Source: Bacteroidota bacterium (GTDB taxonomy: Bacteria > Bacteroidota > Bacteroidia > Chitinophagales > Chitinophagaceae). Taken from it: a stretch of DNA of 55,406 bases. The stretch covers positions 1-55,406 of the forward strand of contig JAFDYG010000550.1 of the NCBI GenBank assembly GCA_018267545.1, read 5' to 3'. The translations under genes were made by a program, and so were the position numbers. Position 1 is the first letter of the stretch; the number at the start of each line of letters is the position of its first letter. Below are positions 9,433-18,789 of the stretch, one piece after another. The notes beneath the pieces are model-generated. The model saw nothing but the letters and a program-made list of their open reading frames with translations. It did not search any database and had not been told where the DNA came from.

Positions 9433-10302
9433 ATGAAGCCAAAGTTACTAAAAGTCCCAAAAACGCCGGCCCAATCTTTCAGCGTCCGCGAAGACAGGGA
9501 CCCCTTTATCAACAATCGCTGGCACTATCACGCCGAAGTGGAGCTCATCTTCTTCCACGAAGGCTATGGCACGCAGTTCGTCGGCGATCATATCAAACGC
9601 TTCCATCCCGGTGACATCATCCTCGTCGGCTCCAACCTTCCCCACTACTGGCGTTATGACGATATTCACTTCGAAACCGAAGGCGATCACCCGGTACATT
9701 CCACCGTCATCCACTTCTCCGAGAATTTTTGGGGCGAAGCCTTTCTACACCTCCCCGAAACCAAACAGATCCGTCACCTCCTGGAAAAGGCCAAACGGGG
9801 CATTCTCGTCAGCGCAAAGGAAGAGGAAGCCATCTCCGATCTCGTAGAAAAAATCCGACAGGCCGACGGCGTAAGCCGCATCATCGCCCTCATCGAATGC
9901 CTTTCCGCCTTCGCCGGCTCCAGCCAGCTGCAGCTATTATCTTCCATCGGCTTCCGCCACGACTTCGCCGAATCCGAGAACGACCGCATCAACGCGATCT
10001 ACGACTATACCTTCCGGCATTTCACCCGCCCCATTTATCTCACCCAGGTCGCTTCCGTTGCGGGACTCGTTCCCAATTCCTTTTGCCGCTACTTCAAGTC
10101 CCGAACCGGGAAAACGTACACCCAGTTCGTCACCGAAATCCGCATCGGCCACGCCTGTAAGCTTCTACTCGACAATCGCATCAGTATCAAACAACTCTGC
10201 TACGAAAGCGGTTTTAATAATTTCACCTGTTTCCATAAGAATTTCAAGCTCATCACGGGCAAAAGCCCACAATCCTATCAAAAAGAACACGGAATCGATT
10301 GA
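9433..10302 (+). CDS. AraC-family transcriptional regulator with cupin N-terminus
   Basis: The product has 289 residues from the ATG at 9433; a GTG seven codons upstream (9412) is a weaker alternative. The N-terminal half is cupin-like (RWHYHAEVELIFFHEGYGT, then HPGDIILVGSNLPHYW), the usual small-ligand pocket. The C-terminal hundred residues hold the two helix-turn-helix motifs (IYLTQVASVAGLVPNSFCRYF and ISIKQLCYESGFNNFTCFHK), ending with the typical TGKSPQSYQKEH. It probably senses a sugar or another small molecule. Its targets are not visible; DUF5686 downstream is separated by hairpins, and the divergent M48 gene is the closest alternative. Confidence 0.92.
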   Translation: MKPKLLKVPKTPAQSFSVREDRDPFINNRWHYHAEVELIFFHEGYGTQFVGDHIKRFHPGDIILVGSNLPHYWRYDDIHFETEGDHPVHSTVIHFSENFWGEAFLHLPETKQIRHLLEKAKRGILVSAKEEEAISDLVEKIRQADGVSRIIALIECLSAFAGSSQLQLLSSIGFRHDFAESENDRINAIYDYTFRHFTRPIYLTQVASVAGLVPNSFCRYFKSRTGKTYTQFVTEIRIGHACKLLLDNRISIKQLCYESGFNNFTCFHKNFKLITGKSPQSYQKEHGID

Positions 10303-10345
10303 ATTGCGATAAAAAATTTAGAAAAATGTAATTTTTTATCGCAAT
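10303..10345. terminator. Large inverted repeat after the AraC gene, probable bidirectional terminator
   Basis: ATTGCGATAAAAAATT (10303-10318) and AATTTTTTATCGCAAT (10330-10345) form a perfect 16-bp stem with an 11-base loop, one base after the araC stop. The A and T runs are inside the stem rather than after it, so the terminator call is likely but not certain; it could also bind a regulator. Confidence 0.5.
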
Positions 10346-10525
10346 ACCGCTAATGTCTGTGCTTTCAGCACTAATTGGACTCCGTCCAATTAAGTAAAAA
10401 TTAATTTGTTTTTGGCATAGGGGTAAGCCCTCTCAAAGCGTTTTATCTTATAAAGGCTGACCCATAACCCCCTAATATCCCTGCGTATTCCAAATTTTTA
10501 CAAAATACCCCATCCGGGGGTGGTA
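10346..10525. other. Intergenic region with two further hairpins upstream of the DUF5686 gene
   Basis: GTGCT-TTC-AGCAC lies at 10359-10371 and TAATTGGAC-TCC-GTCCAATTA at 10372-10392, directly next to each other. A TTAATTTG sequence at 10401-10408 differs by one base from the -7 consensus TAnnTTTG, but the nearest upstream TTG is 23 bases away, longer than usual. An imperfect repeat pairs GGGTAAGCC with GGCTGACCC further on. No gene is seen here. Confidence 0.4.
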
Positions 10526-12988
10526 ATGGCGTTTATTTGCTGTTGCCTGACCCTCTCCTCTTATTCCCAGCACCGGCAGGTCCGGGGCAACGTCACCAAT
10601 CCCTTTACAAAAGAGAGAGTTTCCTTCGCCAGCGTTATGTGGAAAAATGCCCGTAATGGGACGATAACCGACAGCGCCGGAAATTTTTCCATCCCTGTAA
10701 GCGCACACAAGCTGGATACGCTGGTGATCAGCTACAGCGGCTTTATCCCATTATACGTTCGTATCGACCCGGCAAAAGATACCGCTCTGCTGCAGCTGTT
10801 TCTCACCGAAGGAAAAAGAGCAGACAGCGCTATAGTAAAAAGCGGGTACAACAAGGGTTATCTATGGTGGAAGAAAGTCGTCAAAAACCGTCCCCATAAT
10901 GACCCTTATGAAAAAGGCAGCGGTTCTTACGAATTGTATAACAAGCTCGAGCTCGACATCAACAACATTCGTCACGACGCCTTCGACGGACACAGAATGC
11001 TAAAGCCCTTCGGTTTCATCCTGAACAATATCGACAGCGTCTCCGAAAGGAGTCCCTTCCTCCCCGTCTTTATCACCGAAAGACTCGCCAGCTATTATTT
11101 TTCGAACGACCCCTCCCGTTCGAGGGAAGAGGTAAAAGCAGTCCAGACAAACGGCATCCGTAATGAAATGGTCCTCCACTATCTCGAAGGCCTGCACAGC
11201 CGCTCGGACAGCTATGAAAACTACTTCACTCTTTTCGGTAAAGAGTTTATCAGCCCCATGGGCAGCCTCGGAGAAAAATATTACAATTACCGCGGAGCCG
11301 ATACACAATATATCTCCGGACAACGCTACCTGCACCTGTTCTTCTCGCCCAAACGCGAAGGCGAAAATACCTTCTCCGGAGACTGCTGGATTCATCACTC
11401 TACCTGGGCCATCAAAAAGGTCAATCTTTCTGTATCGGCTACGGCAGGCATCAATTATGTAAAACGCCTCGACCTGATCCAGGAGTTCGCGCAAAAAAAC
11501 GATAGCGCCTGGACATTGTCCCGCGATAAATGTATCGTCGAACTATCTCCGCTCAAAAAAGACCAGCTATCTATCATCGCCCGCAAGACCGATGTATACC
11601 GCCCAAACTCGGGCACCCCAGCCGACATTACCGAACAATTAAAAAAGAACACCCAGAAACAGGAAGTGGTAGTGGAAGAAACCGCCACCGAAAAAGACCA
11701 GCTCTTCTGGCAAACGAGCCGCCTCGAGCCGTTGAGCAGCAGCGAACAAAAGGTGTACAAGATGATCGATACGCTAAAGAGCATGCCGCTGTTCAATAAA
11801 TACGTCCATACGGTAGAGCTCATCGTGGACGGTCACAAGAAATTCGGTAAGGTCGAGATCGGTCCCTGGTACAGGTGGATCAGCGGAAACCAGCGGGAAA
11901 AGCTGCGGCTTCGTTTCGACCTGGCTACTACCGAGGCCTTTAGCCGCCAGCTTCGGCTGCATAGCTACCTGGCCTATGGATTCGGCGATCGCGCTTTTAA
12001 AGGTAAGGCAGATGCGACGTATCGCTTTCCCGGCAAGAGCGGCTATACGCTCCAGGCCTCTTATCTCCACGACCTGGACAATGGCCGCGCCCGGTACAAT
12101 GACGAGGACCCAACCATGGACAATATGTTCAGCCGGCTGATCCGCAGAAACGGTATCAAACAGAAATTCCTGCAGATCGATGAGATAAAAGCGTCCGTCA
12201 CCAAAGAATGGACCAACGACCTCTCCGCACAGCTGTCGATCAGCCGGTCCAGCTATGAGACCTTCAATCCCCTGCCTCCCAAACAAACGCTTGCGCTCAA
12301 CCAGCAGGACCTGACCAGCACAGAGGCAGGCCTCAAGCTGCGTTATGCGCCCGGCGAGAATAAGGTATCCACGTTTCGTAAGAATATTCGTTTTACGGGC
12401 TCCCATCCCGTCTTCGAGACCCGCTATGCCGTCGGTATTCCCGGCTTACTCGGAGGAAGATACAGCTATCAGAAAGCGAGTGCGTCTATCACTCAAAACT
12501 TTCGCCTGCCTCGCTGGGGGAAGATCGACTACCGGGTCTATGGAGGGAAAGTCTTTAGCAACGCCCTGCCTTTTATGCTGCTGGAATTACACCCCGGGAA
12601 TGAAGTGTACTACTATAATAAGCAAGCCTTCAACCTGATGAATCGCTTCGAGTATTTTAGCGACCGCTATGCCGGATTCAACATAGAGCACAACTTCGAG
12701 AAGAAGCTGTTGAACCTGATACCTTTTATGCGGCCCACCCACATGCGGCAATTCTGGAATATAAAGGCGGTATGGGGCACCCTCTCCCCGGAGAATAAAC
12801 AGCTCAACTGTATGACATCGGGCAGCTATCGCCTGCGCTCTCTCAATGGAAAAGCTTATATAGAAGCAGGAACCGGTTTCGACAATATCTTCAAGTATTT
12901 CCGGGTCGACGCCGTCTGGCGTTTTTCCCCCGAAGCCGATTCCAATCCCCGCTTCGGCATCTTCGGCAGCATGCACGTACAATTCTAG
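10526..12988 (+). CDS. DUF5686 / carboxypeptidase-regulatory-like outer membrane protein
   Basis: The product has 820 residues from the ATG at 10526; a GTG two codons earlier is also possible. A short signal peptide (MAFICCCLTLSSYSQ) is followed by a carboxypeptidase-regulatory-like domain (about 17-95, with ASVMWKNARNGTITDSAGNF). After that comes the long DUF5686 region (YLWWKKVVKNRPHNDPYEKGS, later beta-rich and barrel-like to the C-terminal FGSMHVQF). The family is common in Bacteroidota outer membranes and its biochemical role is not established. It stands alone, between the AraC gene and the convergent DUF4249/TonB-receptor pair. Confidence 0.85.
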   Translation: MAFICCCLTLSSYSQHRQVRGNVTNPFTKERVSFASVMWKNARNGTITDSAGNFSIPVSAHKLDTLVISYSGFIPLYVRIDPAKDTALLQLFLTEGKRADSAIVKSGYNKGYLWWKKVVKNRPHNDPYEKGSGSYELYNKLELDINNIRHDAFDGHRMLKPFGFILNNIDSVSERSPFLPVFITERLASYYFSNDPSRSREEVKAVQTNGIRNEMVLHYLEGLHSRSDSYENYFTLFGKEFISPMGSLGEKYYNYRGADTQYISGQRYLHLFFSPKREGENTFSGDCWIHHSTWAIKKVNLSVSATAGINYVKRLDLIQEFAQKNDSAWTLSRDKCIVELSPLKKDQLSIIARKTDVYRPNSGTPADITEQLKKNTQKQEVVVEETATEKDQLFWQTSRLEPLSSSEQKVYKMIDTLKSMPLFNKYVHTVELIVDGHKKFGKVEIGPWYRWISGNQREKLRLRFDLATTEAFSRQLRLHSYLAYGFGDRAFKGKADATYRFPGKSGYTLQASYLHDLDNGRARYNDEDPTMDNMFSRLIRRNGIKQKFLQIDEIKASVTKEWTNDLSAQLSISRSSYETFNPLPPKQTLALNQQDLTSTEAGLKLRYAPGENKVSTFRKNIRFTGSHPVFETRYAVGIPGLLGGRYSYQKASASITQNFRLPRWGKIDYRVYGGKVFSNALPFMLLELHPGNEVYYYNKQAFNLMNRFEYFSDRYAGFNIEHNFEKKLLNLIPFMRPTHMRQFWNIKAVWGTLSPENKQLNCMTSGSYRLRSLNGKAYIEAGTGFDNIFKYFRVDAVWRFSPEADSNPRFGIFGSMHVQF

Positions 12989-13028
12989 CGCCGCGGCCAG
13001 GAGCCATTCAGCCCCGCCGGGCGGCGGC

Positions 13029-13832
13029 TTACGGCACCTTCACAATTCTAATTTGCGAGGTATGCGCGCTGAAATAACCCAGCGCATTCCCCTGCAGATT
13101 GCTCACCGGATTCGTCGGCACCGCATTGTTATTGCTTCCCGTCGCACTCTGCTGCGCGCTAAACCAATATTTATGGGCAGCTTCGTCCAGACACTGCATC
13201 TCCACCTGCACATTATCTCCCGACTGCAGCCTGTCCTTGTCCTCGACATTCCCGCCATAGATGTATAGCTTCACCTGCTGGTCCTTCCCGGCCGTCAGCT
13301 CATTGTCCGCCGTATAGATTTGCTTGACCTTAACGTCGTTCTTCCACTGGATAAACTGATAATAATGCCCCACGTCCTCGGGGTCGGTATAAAACACGTT
13401 CGCTACCTGCCGCGTATTGCCCAGGATCTGGTCCGCCGTGATCGTCAGCTGATCGAAATTGACTTTCTTAGGCATGGTCGAAACGCTCCTGATCGTATCA
13501 CCTCCTACGGCTATCAACAGACGGTACGTAACACCCGTCTTACCCACCAGTGCCGGCGCCGTATAAGTGCCCGGAGAAGTCTCGGTCAGCTTCGTCACCA
13601 CACCCGCATCGTCCGTAATCGAGATAACCGCTCCGCTCACCGTCGGGAAATTGTTGTCGCCATCGAAGTTTCCCGTCTGGGTCAATAGAACGGAACACCC
13701 GTTCAGGTCATCCGTAAGATTGGCTTCGACTACCAGCTTTTTGGCGGCATTGTTCAGGTCCAATGAAATCACCTTCCTGCATGAAACAGAGAAGAGCGCG
13801 AGCATGATCAAAATAATATATCTGGATTGCAT
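13029..13832 (-). CDS. DUF4249-family lipoprotein, partner of the upstream TonB receptor
   Basis: The product has 267 residues. The signal MQSRYIILIMLALFSVSC places the lipidated cysteine at residue 18. The mature part begins RKVISLDLNNAAKKLVVEANL, the usual DUF4249 opening, and continues with beta-sandwich-like repeats (GAVISITDDAGVV, TYTAPALVGKTGVTYRLLI). It starts 4 bases after the stop of the TonB-receptor gene, so the two are translationally coupled. DUF4249 proteins regularly follow such receptors in Bacteroidota, and an outer-leaflet partner comparable to SusD is a reasonable guess, but the ligand is unknown. Confidence 0.88.
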   Translation of the reverse strand: MQSRYIILIMLALFSVSCRKVISLDLNNAAKKLVVEANLTDDLNGCSVLLTQTGNFDGDNNFPTVSGAVISITDDAGVVTKLTETSPGTYTAPALVGKTGVTYRLLIAVGGDTIRSVSTMPKKVNFDQLTITADQILGNTRQVANVFYTDPEDVGHYYQFIQWKNDVKVKQIYTADNELTAGKDQQVKLYIYGGNVEDKDRLQSGDNVQVEMQCLDEAAHKYWFSAQQSATGSNNNAVPTNPVSNLQGNALGYFSAHTSQIRIVKVP

Positions 13833-13836
13833 AGGT

Positions 13837-16158
13837 TTAGAATTTAAAGTTATAGGAAACAGAAGGAATCAGTCCGAAGAGCGCCGTACGCACCGCTTGT
13901 GTCTTGTCCGCGTTATCCGGGTCCTGCTGGAATTCGATCGTATAGGCGTTCTGCCGCGCATATGCGTTATAAACGCTAAAGGCCAGCTCGGAAGACCATC
14001 GTTTCCTCGTTTTCAGCTGGCAGGTCGCCCCCAGGTCCAGTCGGTGATAGGCCGGCATCCGGTATCCGTTTCGCTCGGTGTAGTAGAACAGAATCTGGTC
14101 GCCTGAACGATATTTCCCGGCCGGGAACGTAACCGCATTGCCCGTATTGTACACCCAGTTCGCGGACAAAGACCATTTCTTGCTCAGCTTGTACATGGCC
14201 ACGATCGCAATATCGTGCGTCCTGTCCTGCGTAGCATTATACCAGCGGTCGTTGTTGATTCCATTGATCTGCTTCTCCGTCTTGGACAACGTATAGCTCA
14301 CCCAGCCGCTGAGCCTTCCTACCCGCTTACGCAGCAGCCACTCGATACCGTAAGCCCTTCCCTTGCCGGCAAGCAGCTCGGCCTCGATCGCATTGGTATT
14401 GCTGAATACGTCCGCACCATCCCTGTAATCGACCTGGTTTTGCATGGTCTTATAGTAGGTCTCGACAGTAAGCTCATAGGCATTGTCCCACAAATTTTTG
14501 TAATATCCCAGCGATACCTGGTCGGAAATCTCCGGCTTGAGGATGTTGGTGCTCGCCACCCATTTGTCCGTAGGGCTCGACGAAGTAGAATTGGCCAGCA
14601 GGTGCAGATTCTGCACGTTTCGAACATAAGAAGCCTTGATGGAGCTGGTCGCATTCATTTGGTAGCTCAGCGCAACCCTGGGCTCGAAGTTGAGATACGT
14701 TTTTACAACCTGCCCATCATTGTAGTGCAGGGTATCCGTTACTTTCCCGCTGGGGTCTACTTCATAAAAATCTCCCTTGCCCAGGATGCTAAAGCCCGTA
14801 AGCCTTCCGCCATAAGTGATATTTAAATTGTCCGTCGCCTTCCAGGTGTCGCTGAGATAGACCGCGCTTTCCAGCGAATGCCGTCTTTGCAGGATGCTCT
14901 CGTTGATGCTGGAATTGGGAGAGTTGGGCGTCACTTCCCCGGGCCTGATCTCGTGATAGATGCTGTTGACCCCCATTCTCAGGCTATGCTTGTTGCTCAC
15001 GTACCATTGCAATTCCTCCTTGATGTTCCAATCCCGGATCTGAGAAAAAATATTCAGGTTGTAACCCCCGCTATTTATCAGGATTTTATAGTTGTAGTTA
15101 CTGAAGATAAGAGAGGTATTCGAAAACAGCTTGTTGCTGAAGATATGGTTCCAGCGGAGAGTTCCGGTACTATTTCCCCAGTCCAGCCCGAAGAGGTCTC
15201 CAACCCCCATCCTGTCCTTTCCAAAATATCCGGACAGATAGAGCCGGTCCTTGTCCCCGAGGATATAATTCAGCTTGGCGTTGATATCGTAGAAATAAAG
15301 TGTGTTGCTGTTGATCGTAGAATCGCTGGAGAGCTTCAGAAACACGTCGGCATAGGTCCTCCTGGCCGAGACCAGAAAGGAGGATCGGTCCTTTTGGATC
15401 GGCCCTTCCACGTTCAGTTTGGCCGAGATGAGTCCAATCCCGCCGCTGACATTGTAGTCCTGGTTGTTCCCGTCGTTCATTTTGATATCGAGCACCGAGG
15501 AAAGACGCCCGCCATACTGGGACGGCATCCCGCCCTTATAGACATTGATGTCCTTTATGGCATCGGAGTTGAACGTGGAGAAAAAGCCCAGTAAGTGGGA
15601 AGCATTATAGACGGGCGCTTCGTCCAGCAAAATAAGGTTTTGGTCAGCTGCTCCGCCCCGCACATTGAATCCCGTGTTCCCTTCCCCGGCCGACTTGATG
15701 CCCGGCAGCAGGGTGATGACCTTTAGAGGGTCCCTTTCCCCCAGCAGGACGGGGATATTCTTGATCTCGCTGGTGGAGACGTGCTCCAGCCCCATCTGCG
15801 GACTGCTCAGGCTGCGACGCTTGGTGGCAGCCGTGACCGTAACTTCATCCAGAGATTTGCTTTCGTCGGCTAAAAAGATATTGATCGTAGTATCCCGGTT
15901 AAGACTAACCGCCAGTGTCTGTCCTTGCAGACCGACGGCAGTAAATTCCAGCGTATGGCTTCCCGCCGGAAGACTAATAGAATAAAATCCATATTCGTTC
16001 GTGACGGCCCCGCCCGAGCCATCCGCCCGGACCGTGGCGCCGATAAGGGTTTCCCCCTTCGACCTGGATTTTAAAGTGCCGCTGATCGAGACTTTTCGCT
16101 GAGCCAGGGCAGGAATGCTGGTGAGTACAATAAGGCCAAGTAAGAGTAGTTTGTTCAT
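13837..16158 (-). CDS. TonB-dependent receptor with carboxypeptidase-regulatory-like domain (DUF4249-linked type)
   Basis: The product has 773 residues. A signal peptide (MNKLLLLGLIVLTSIPALAQ) precedes a regulatory-like domain (about 22-100), a plug with the features GFNVRGGAADQNLILLDEAPV and VYKGGMPSQYGGRLSSVLD, and a barrel ending in SVSYNFKF. It is shorter than SusC receptors and lacks the SusC plug signature. It is followed after 4 bases by the DUF4249 lipoprotein. The divergent neighbour is the DUF2130 gene. A promoter of the phylum type lies just upstream (16175-16206). The imported compound cannot be told from the sequence. Confidence 0.93.
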   Translation of the reverse strand: MNKLLLLGLIVLTSIPALAQRKVSISGTLKSRSKGETLIGATVRADGSGGAVTNEYGFYSISLPAGSHTLEFTAVGLQGQTLAVSLNRDTTINIFLADESKSLDEVTVTAATKRRSLSSPQMGLEHVSTSEIKNIPVLLGERDPLKVITLLPGIKSAGEGNTGFNVRGGAADQNLILLDEAPVYNASHLLGFFSTFNSDAIKDINVYKGGMPSQYGGRLSSVLDIKMNDGNNQDYNVSGGIGLISAKLNVEGPIQKDRSSFLVSARRTYADVFLKLSSDSTINSNTLYFYDINAKLNYILGDKDRLYLSGYFGKDRMGVGDLFGLDWGNSTGTLRWNHIFSNKLFSNTSLIFSNYNYKILINSGGYNLNIFSQIRDWNIKEELQWYVSNKHSLRMGVNSIYHEIRPGEVTPNSPNSSINESILQRRHSLESAVYLSDTWKATDNLNITYGGRLTGFSILGKGDFYEVDPSGKVTDTLHYNDGQVVKTYLNFEPRVALSYQMNATSSIKASYVRNVQNLHLLANSTSSSPTDKWVASTNILKPEISDQVSLGYYKNLWDNAYELTVETYYKTMQNQVDYRDGADVFSNTNAIEAELLAGKGRAYGIEWLLRKRVGRLSGWVSYTLSKTEKQINGINNDRWYNATQDRTHDIAIVAMYKLSKKWSLSANWVYNTGNAVTFPAGKYRSGDQILFYYTERNGYRMPAYHRLDLGATCQLKTRKRWSSELAFSVYNAYARQNAYTIEFQQDPDNADKTQAVRTALFGLIPSVSYNFKF

Positions 16159-16174
16159 AGAAAAGAATGTGCCG

Positions 16175-16206
16175 CGAAAGTATTACCACTATTGCATTGA
16201 TGCAAA
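16175..16206 (-). promoter_or_regulatory. Candidate Bacteroidota-type promoter for the TonB receptor/DUF4249 operon
   Basis: Read on the minus strand: TTTG at 16206-16203, a 20-base spacer, then TACTTTCG at 16182-16175 (one mismatch to TAnnTTTG). The ATG lies 17 bases beyond. Confidence 0.45.
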
Positions 16207-16227
16207 CCATTTATACAAAATGCAAAC
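16200..16227 (+). repeat. Direct repeat ATGCAAAC, 20-base period, in the divergent intergenic region
   Basis: ATGCAAAC occurs at 16200-16207 and at 16220-16227, two helical turns apart, and the first copy also takes part in a palindrome TTGCAT-TG-ATGCAA (16192-16205). The first copy covers the -33 box of the candidate receptor promoter, so binding of a regulator there could control the receptor (inference). Confidence 0.35.
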
Positions 16228-16264
16228 ATTTAACAAAAAGTAAAGAATATAGTAATTTTACATC

Positions 16265-17518
16265 ATGCCAACCGATATCAAATGTCCAAATTGCGGCCAC
16301 CAGTTCCCGATGGAGGAGGCCGTAACCGAAGAATACAAAAAGGGGCTGCGCGAACAGATGCAAGCCTTTATAAATAATAAAGAAAAGGAATTTACCCGCC
16401 GTGAAAAAGAATTGATTCAACAAGCCCAGCAGCAGGAGCAGGCCTTCAGCCGCCGCCTCGAAGAAGAGAAACGGCAGGTGCAGACGGCCGTGGAGCAATC
16501 CATTCGCAAGACCGTTACAAATGACTTCGAGCACAAGCTTCGCCTGCTCGAAGACGCCAACAAGGACAACGAGGAAAAGCTAAAAACCGCGCGCCAGCGC
16601 GAAGTCGATTTCCTGAAGAAAGAACAGGAGCTCGCCAACAAAACCGCCGAGCTGGAGCTCAGTGTTCAACGACGTCTGCAAGAGGAGCGGAGCAAACTCT
16701 CCGAAGAGATTCGCGTGCTGGAAGAGCAAAAGATCGCAGCTCGCGAGACAGAGCACCAGATGCAGAAAAAAGAACTGGAAAAGCAGCTCGAAGATCAAAA
16801 AAAGCTAATCGAAGAGATGCGTCGCAAAGCCGACCAGGGCTCCATGCAATTACAGGGTGAAGTGCAGGAGCTCGCCCTCGAAGAGCTGCTGCGCAACGCC
16901 TTCCCCTTCGACGAGATCAGTGAAGTAGGCAAGGGTGTCCGTGGAGCAGACTGTATCCAAACGGTACGGAATACCTTCGGTCAGGAATGCGGACGAATTA
17001 TCTACGAAAGCAAACGCACCCGCGACTTTGCCCAGGACTGGATCGAAAAGCTAAAAGCCGACATGCGCTCCCAGGGGGCCGTCGCAGCCGTCATCGTCAC
17101 CCAGGCCATGCCAAAGGACATGATCATGTTCGGCGAAAGAAACGGAGTCTGGATTTGCACCTTTACCGAAGTAAAAGCCCTCGCCTACGTCCTCCGCGAC
17201 GGCATCGTCAAGACCTTCAATGCCGCCAAATCCCAGGAAAACAAAGGTGATAAGATGCACCTGCTCTACGACTACCTCACCAGCTCCGAATTCGGGGAAC
17301 AATGGAAGGCCATCCGGGAAGGGTTCCTGGCGATGAAACAATCGATCCAAAAGGAACGGGATACGATGGAAAGACTCTGGAAAGCCCGCGAAAAACAGCT
17401 GGAAAAAGTGCTCCTGAATGCGGCCCATATCCAGGGCTCGATCGAAGGTATTGCGGGAAAAGACGCCATCGACATCGACCTGCTGGACGACAGTGACGAC
17501 CTGCAGCTACAGGGCTAA
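16265..17518 (+). CDS. DUF2130-family protein with zinc-knuckle start and long coiled coil
   Basis: The product has 417 residues. It opens with a short CPNC motif in DIKCPNCGHQFPM, then a very long charged coiled coil (about 25-200, rich in E, K, Q and R). The DUF2130 domain follows (about 205-390), with AFPFDEISEVGKGVRGADC, CGRIIYESKRTRDFAQDWIEK and AVIVTQAMPKDM. The second half resembles a nuclease-like fold related to RmuC proteins, but the activity is not established. Its last 4 bases overlap the end of the convergent phosphopantetheinyl transferase gene. Confidence 0.88.
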   Translation: MPTDIKCPNCGHQFPMEEAVTEEYKKGLREQMQAFINNKEKEFTRREKELIQQAQQQEQAFSRRLEEEKRQVQTAVEQSIRKTVTNDFEHKLRLLEDANKDNEEKLKTARQREVDFLKKEQELANKTAELELSVQRRLQEERSKLSEEIRVLEEQKIAARETEHQMQKKELEKQLEDQKKLIEEMRRKADQGSMQLQGEVQELALEELLRNAFPFDEISEVGKGVRGADCIQTVRNTFGQECGRIIYESKRTRDFAQDWIEKLKADMRSQGAVAAVIVTQAMPKDMIMFGERNGVWICTFTEVKALAYVLRDGIVKTFNAAKSQENKGDKMHLLYDYLTSSEFGEQWKAIREGFLAMKQSIQKERDTMERLWKAREKQLEKVLLNAAHIQGSIEGIAGKDAIDIDLLDDSDDLQLQG

Positions 17519-18180
17519 GTCAACACCCAGGCAAGCGCCAGCGACTGCTCTTCGAAGATTCGCCCCTCGATACCCAGGTGGACGGCTCGCCCCTTGTCAA
17601 AGACAAACGGCAGCTTGATCCAATCCCCGTCGAGATTGACACTGCCTTCTAATTTCATATGGCTTTTGAAGTCCAGCTCTCCCCGCCCATACCACTTGAA
17701 GATGGCTTCCTTGGCGCTCCAGACCAGGGTCAGGAACTCCTGAAACACCCTTCCTCTAAGTCCCCACTGCTCCAGGAACAGCGCATAGTCTTCGTTGAAA
17801 AAGTGCTCCTCCTCTTCATGGAGGAACTTATGCGCCACCCGCTCGATACGCGGGGTGATCAGCTCGAGGTCCACTCCCACCCTGCTGTTGGTGCTGACCA
17901 CCGCAGCGGCATAGTTTCCGCAATGGGAGATGGAAAAATGGTATTTCTGACTGGCTAAAAAAGGCTGACGCGTATCGGCAATCCGGATCTCCTCGATGGG
18001 AAAATCCGGGAAAAGATAAGACAGAAGATAACGCCCGGCCAGGTGCTGCCGGCGTTTGAAGGGATGCGAGACGTCTTTTTTGAGAGGGACTTTCTCCAGG
18101 AAAAAGGATTCCGGCTCTTCGATAAACCAAATCCCTAACTTTGTATCCTGGTTGATATTATGTTGATAAAACAGGGGCAT
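17515..18180 (-). CDS. 4'-phosphopantetheinyl transferase (Sfp type)
   Basis: The product has 221 residues. Family motifs are FSISHCGNYAAAVV, the magnesium-binding VGVDLELI, and WSAKEAIFKWYG. It transfers the phosphopantetheine arm of coenzyme A to carrier proteins in the cytoplasm. No polyketide or non-ribosomal peptide genes are in the window, so the fatty-acid carrier protein is the likely substrate (inference). A sequence CAAACTTA (18232-18239), which reads TAAGTTTG on the minus strand and matches the -7 consensus exactly, lies about 50 bases upstream, but a matching -33 box is not evident. The 3' end overlaps the DUF2130 gene by 4 bases. Confidence 0.9.
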   Translation of the reverse strand: MPLFYQHNINQDTKLGIWFIEEPESFFLEKVPLKKDVSHPFKRRQHLAGRYLLSYLFPDFPIEEIRIADTRQPFLASQKYHFSISHCGNYAAAVVSTNSRVGVDLELITPRIERVAHKFLHEEEEHFFNEDYALFLEQWGLRGRVFQEFLTLVWSAKEAIFKWYGRGELDFKSHMKLEGSVNLDGDWIKLPFVFDKGRAVHLGIEGRIFEEQSLALAWVLT

Positions 18181-18252
18181 TTATAAGATTATAGTACCAT
18201 ATTCGCGGGGCGTAAAATCCTGCGCATTATACAAACTTAACCAATTTCAACA

Positions 18253-18789
18253 ATGATCCTATCCGATACTCGTATTCTGGAGGAAATAGAAAAGGGCACG
18301 ATCAAGGTCGAACCCTATGACAGGAGCTGTTTGGGAAGCAATTCCTACGATGTACACCTGGGAAAATGGTTGGCTACTTACCGGGACCACATACTCGACG
18401 CCAAAAAGCACAACGAGATCGAGTATTTTGAAATACCCGAAGAAGGCTTCGTGCTGTACCCGCACGTCTTCTATCTTGGCGTTACCCTCGAATACACGGA
18501 AACACACGCGCACGTCCCCTTCCTGGAAGGCAAGTCTTCCACAGGACGGCTGGGCATCGACATACACGCGACCGCCGGCAAAGGCGACGTCGGCTTCTGC
18601 GGCAACTGGACCCTGGAAATATCGGTCAAGCAGCCGGTCAAAGTCTATAAGGGCATGCCCGTAGGCCAGCTGATCTATTTCCCGGTGGAAGGCCCCATCG
18701 AGGTCAGCTACAATCAGAAGTCCAACGCCAAATACAATCGCCAGCCCGACAAGCCCATCGAGAGTATGATGTGGAAGAACAAATTCTAA
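18253..18789 (+). CDS. dcd: dCTP deaminase
   Basis: The product has 178 residues, the normal length. It converts dCTP to dUTP and ammonia for thymidylate synthesis. The motifs MILSDTRILEEIEKGTI, CLGSNSYDVHLG, LEGKSSTGRLGIDIHATAG and NWTLEISVKQP (with the catalytic glutamate) are all present, as is the C-terminal tail YNRQPDKPIES, which closes over the active site. It is divergent from the phosphopantetheinyl transferase gene, and its stop codon directly abuts the end of the convergent DUF3810 gene. Confidence 0.96.
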   Translation: MILSDTRILEEIEKGTIKVEPYDRSCLGSNSYDVHLGKWLATYRDHILDAKKHNEIEYFEIPEEGFVLYPHVFYLGVTLEYTETHAHVPFLEGKSSTGRLGIDIHATAGKGDVGFCGNWTLEISVKQPVKVYKGMPVGQLIYFPVEGPIEVSYNQKSNAKYNRQPDKPIESMMWKNKF

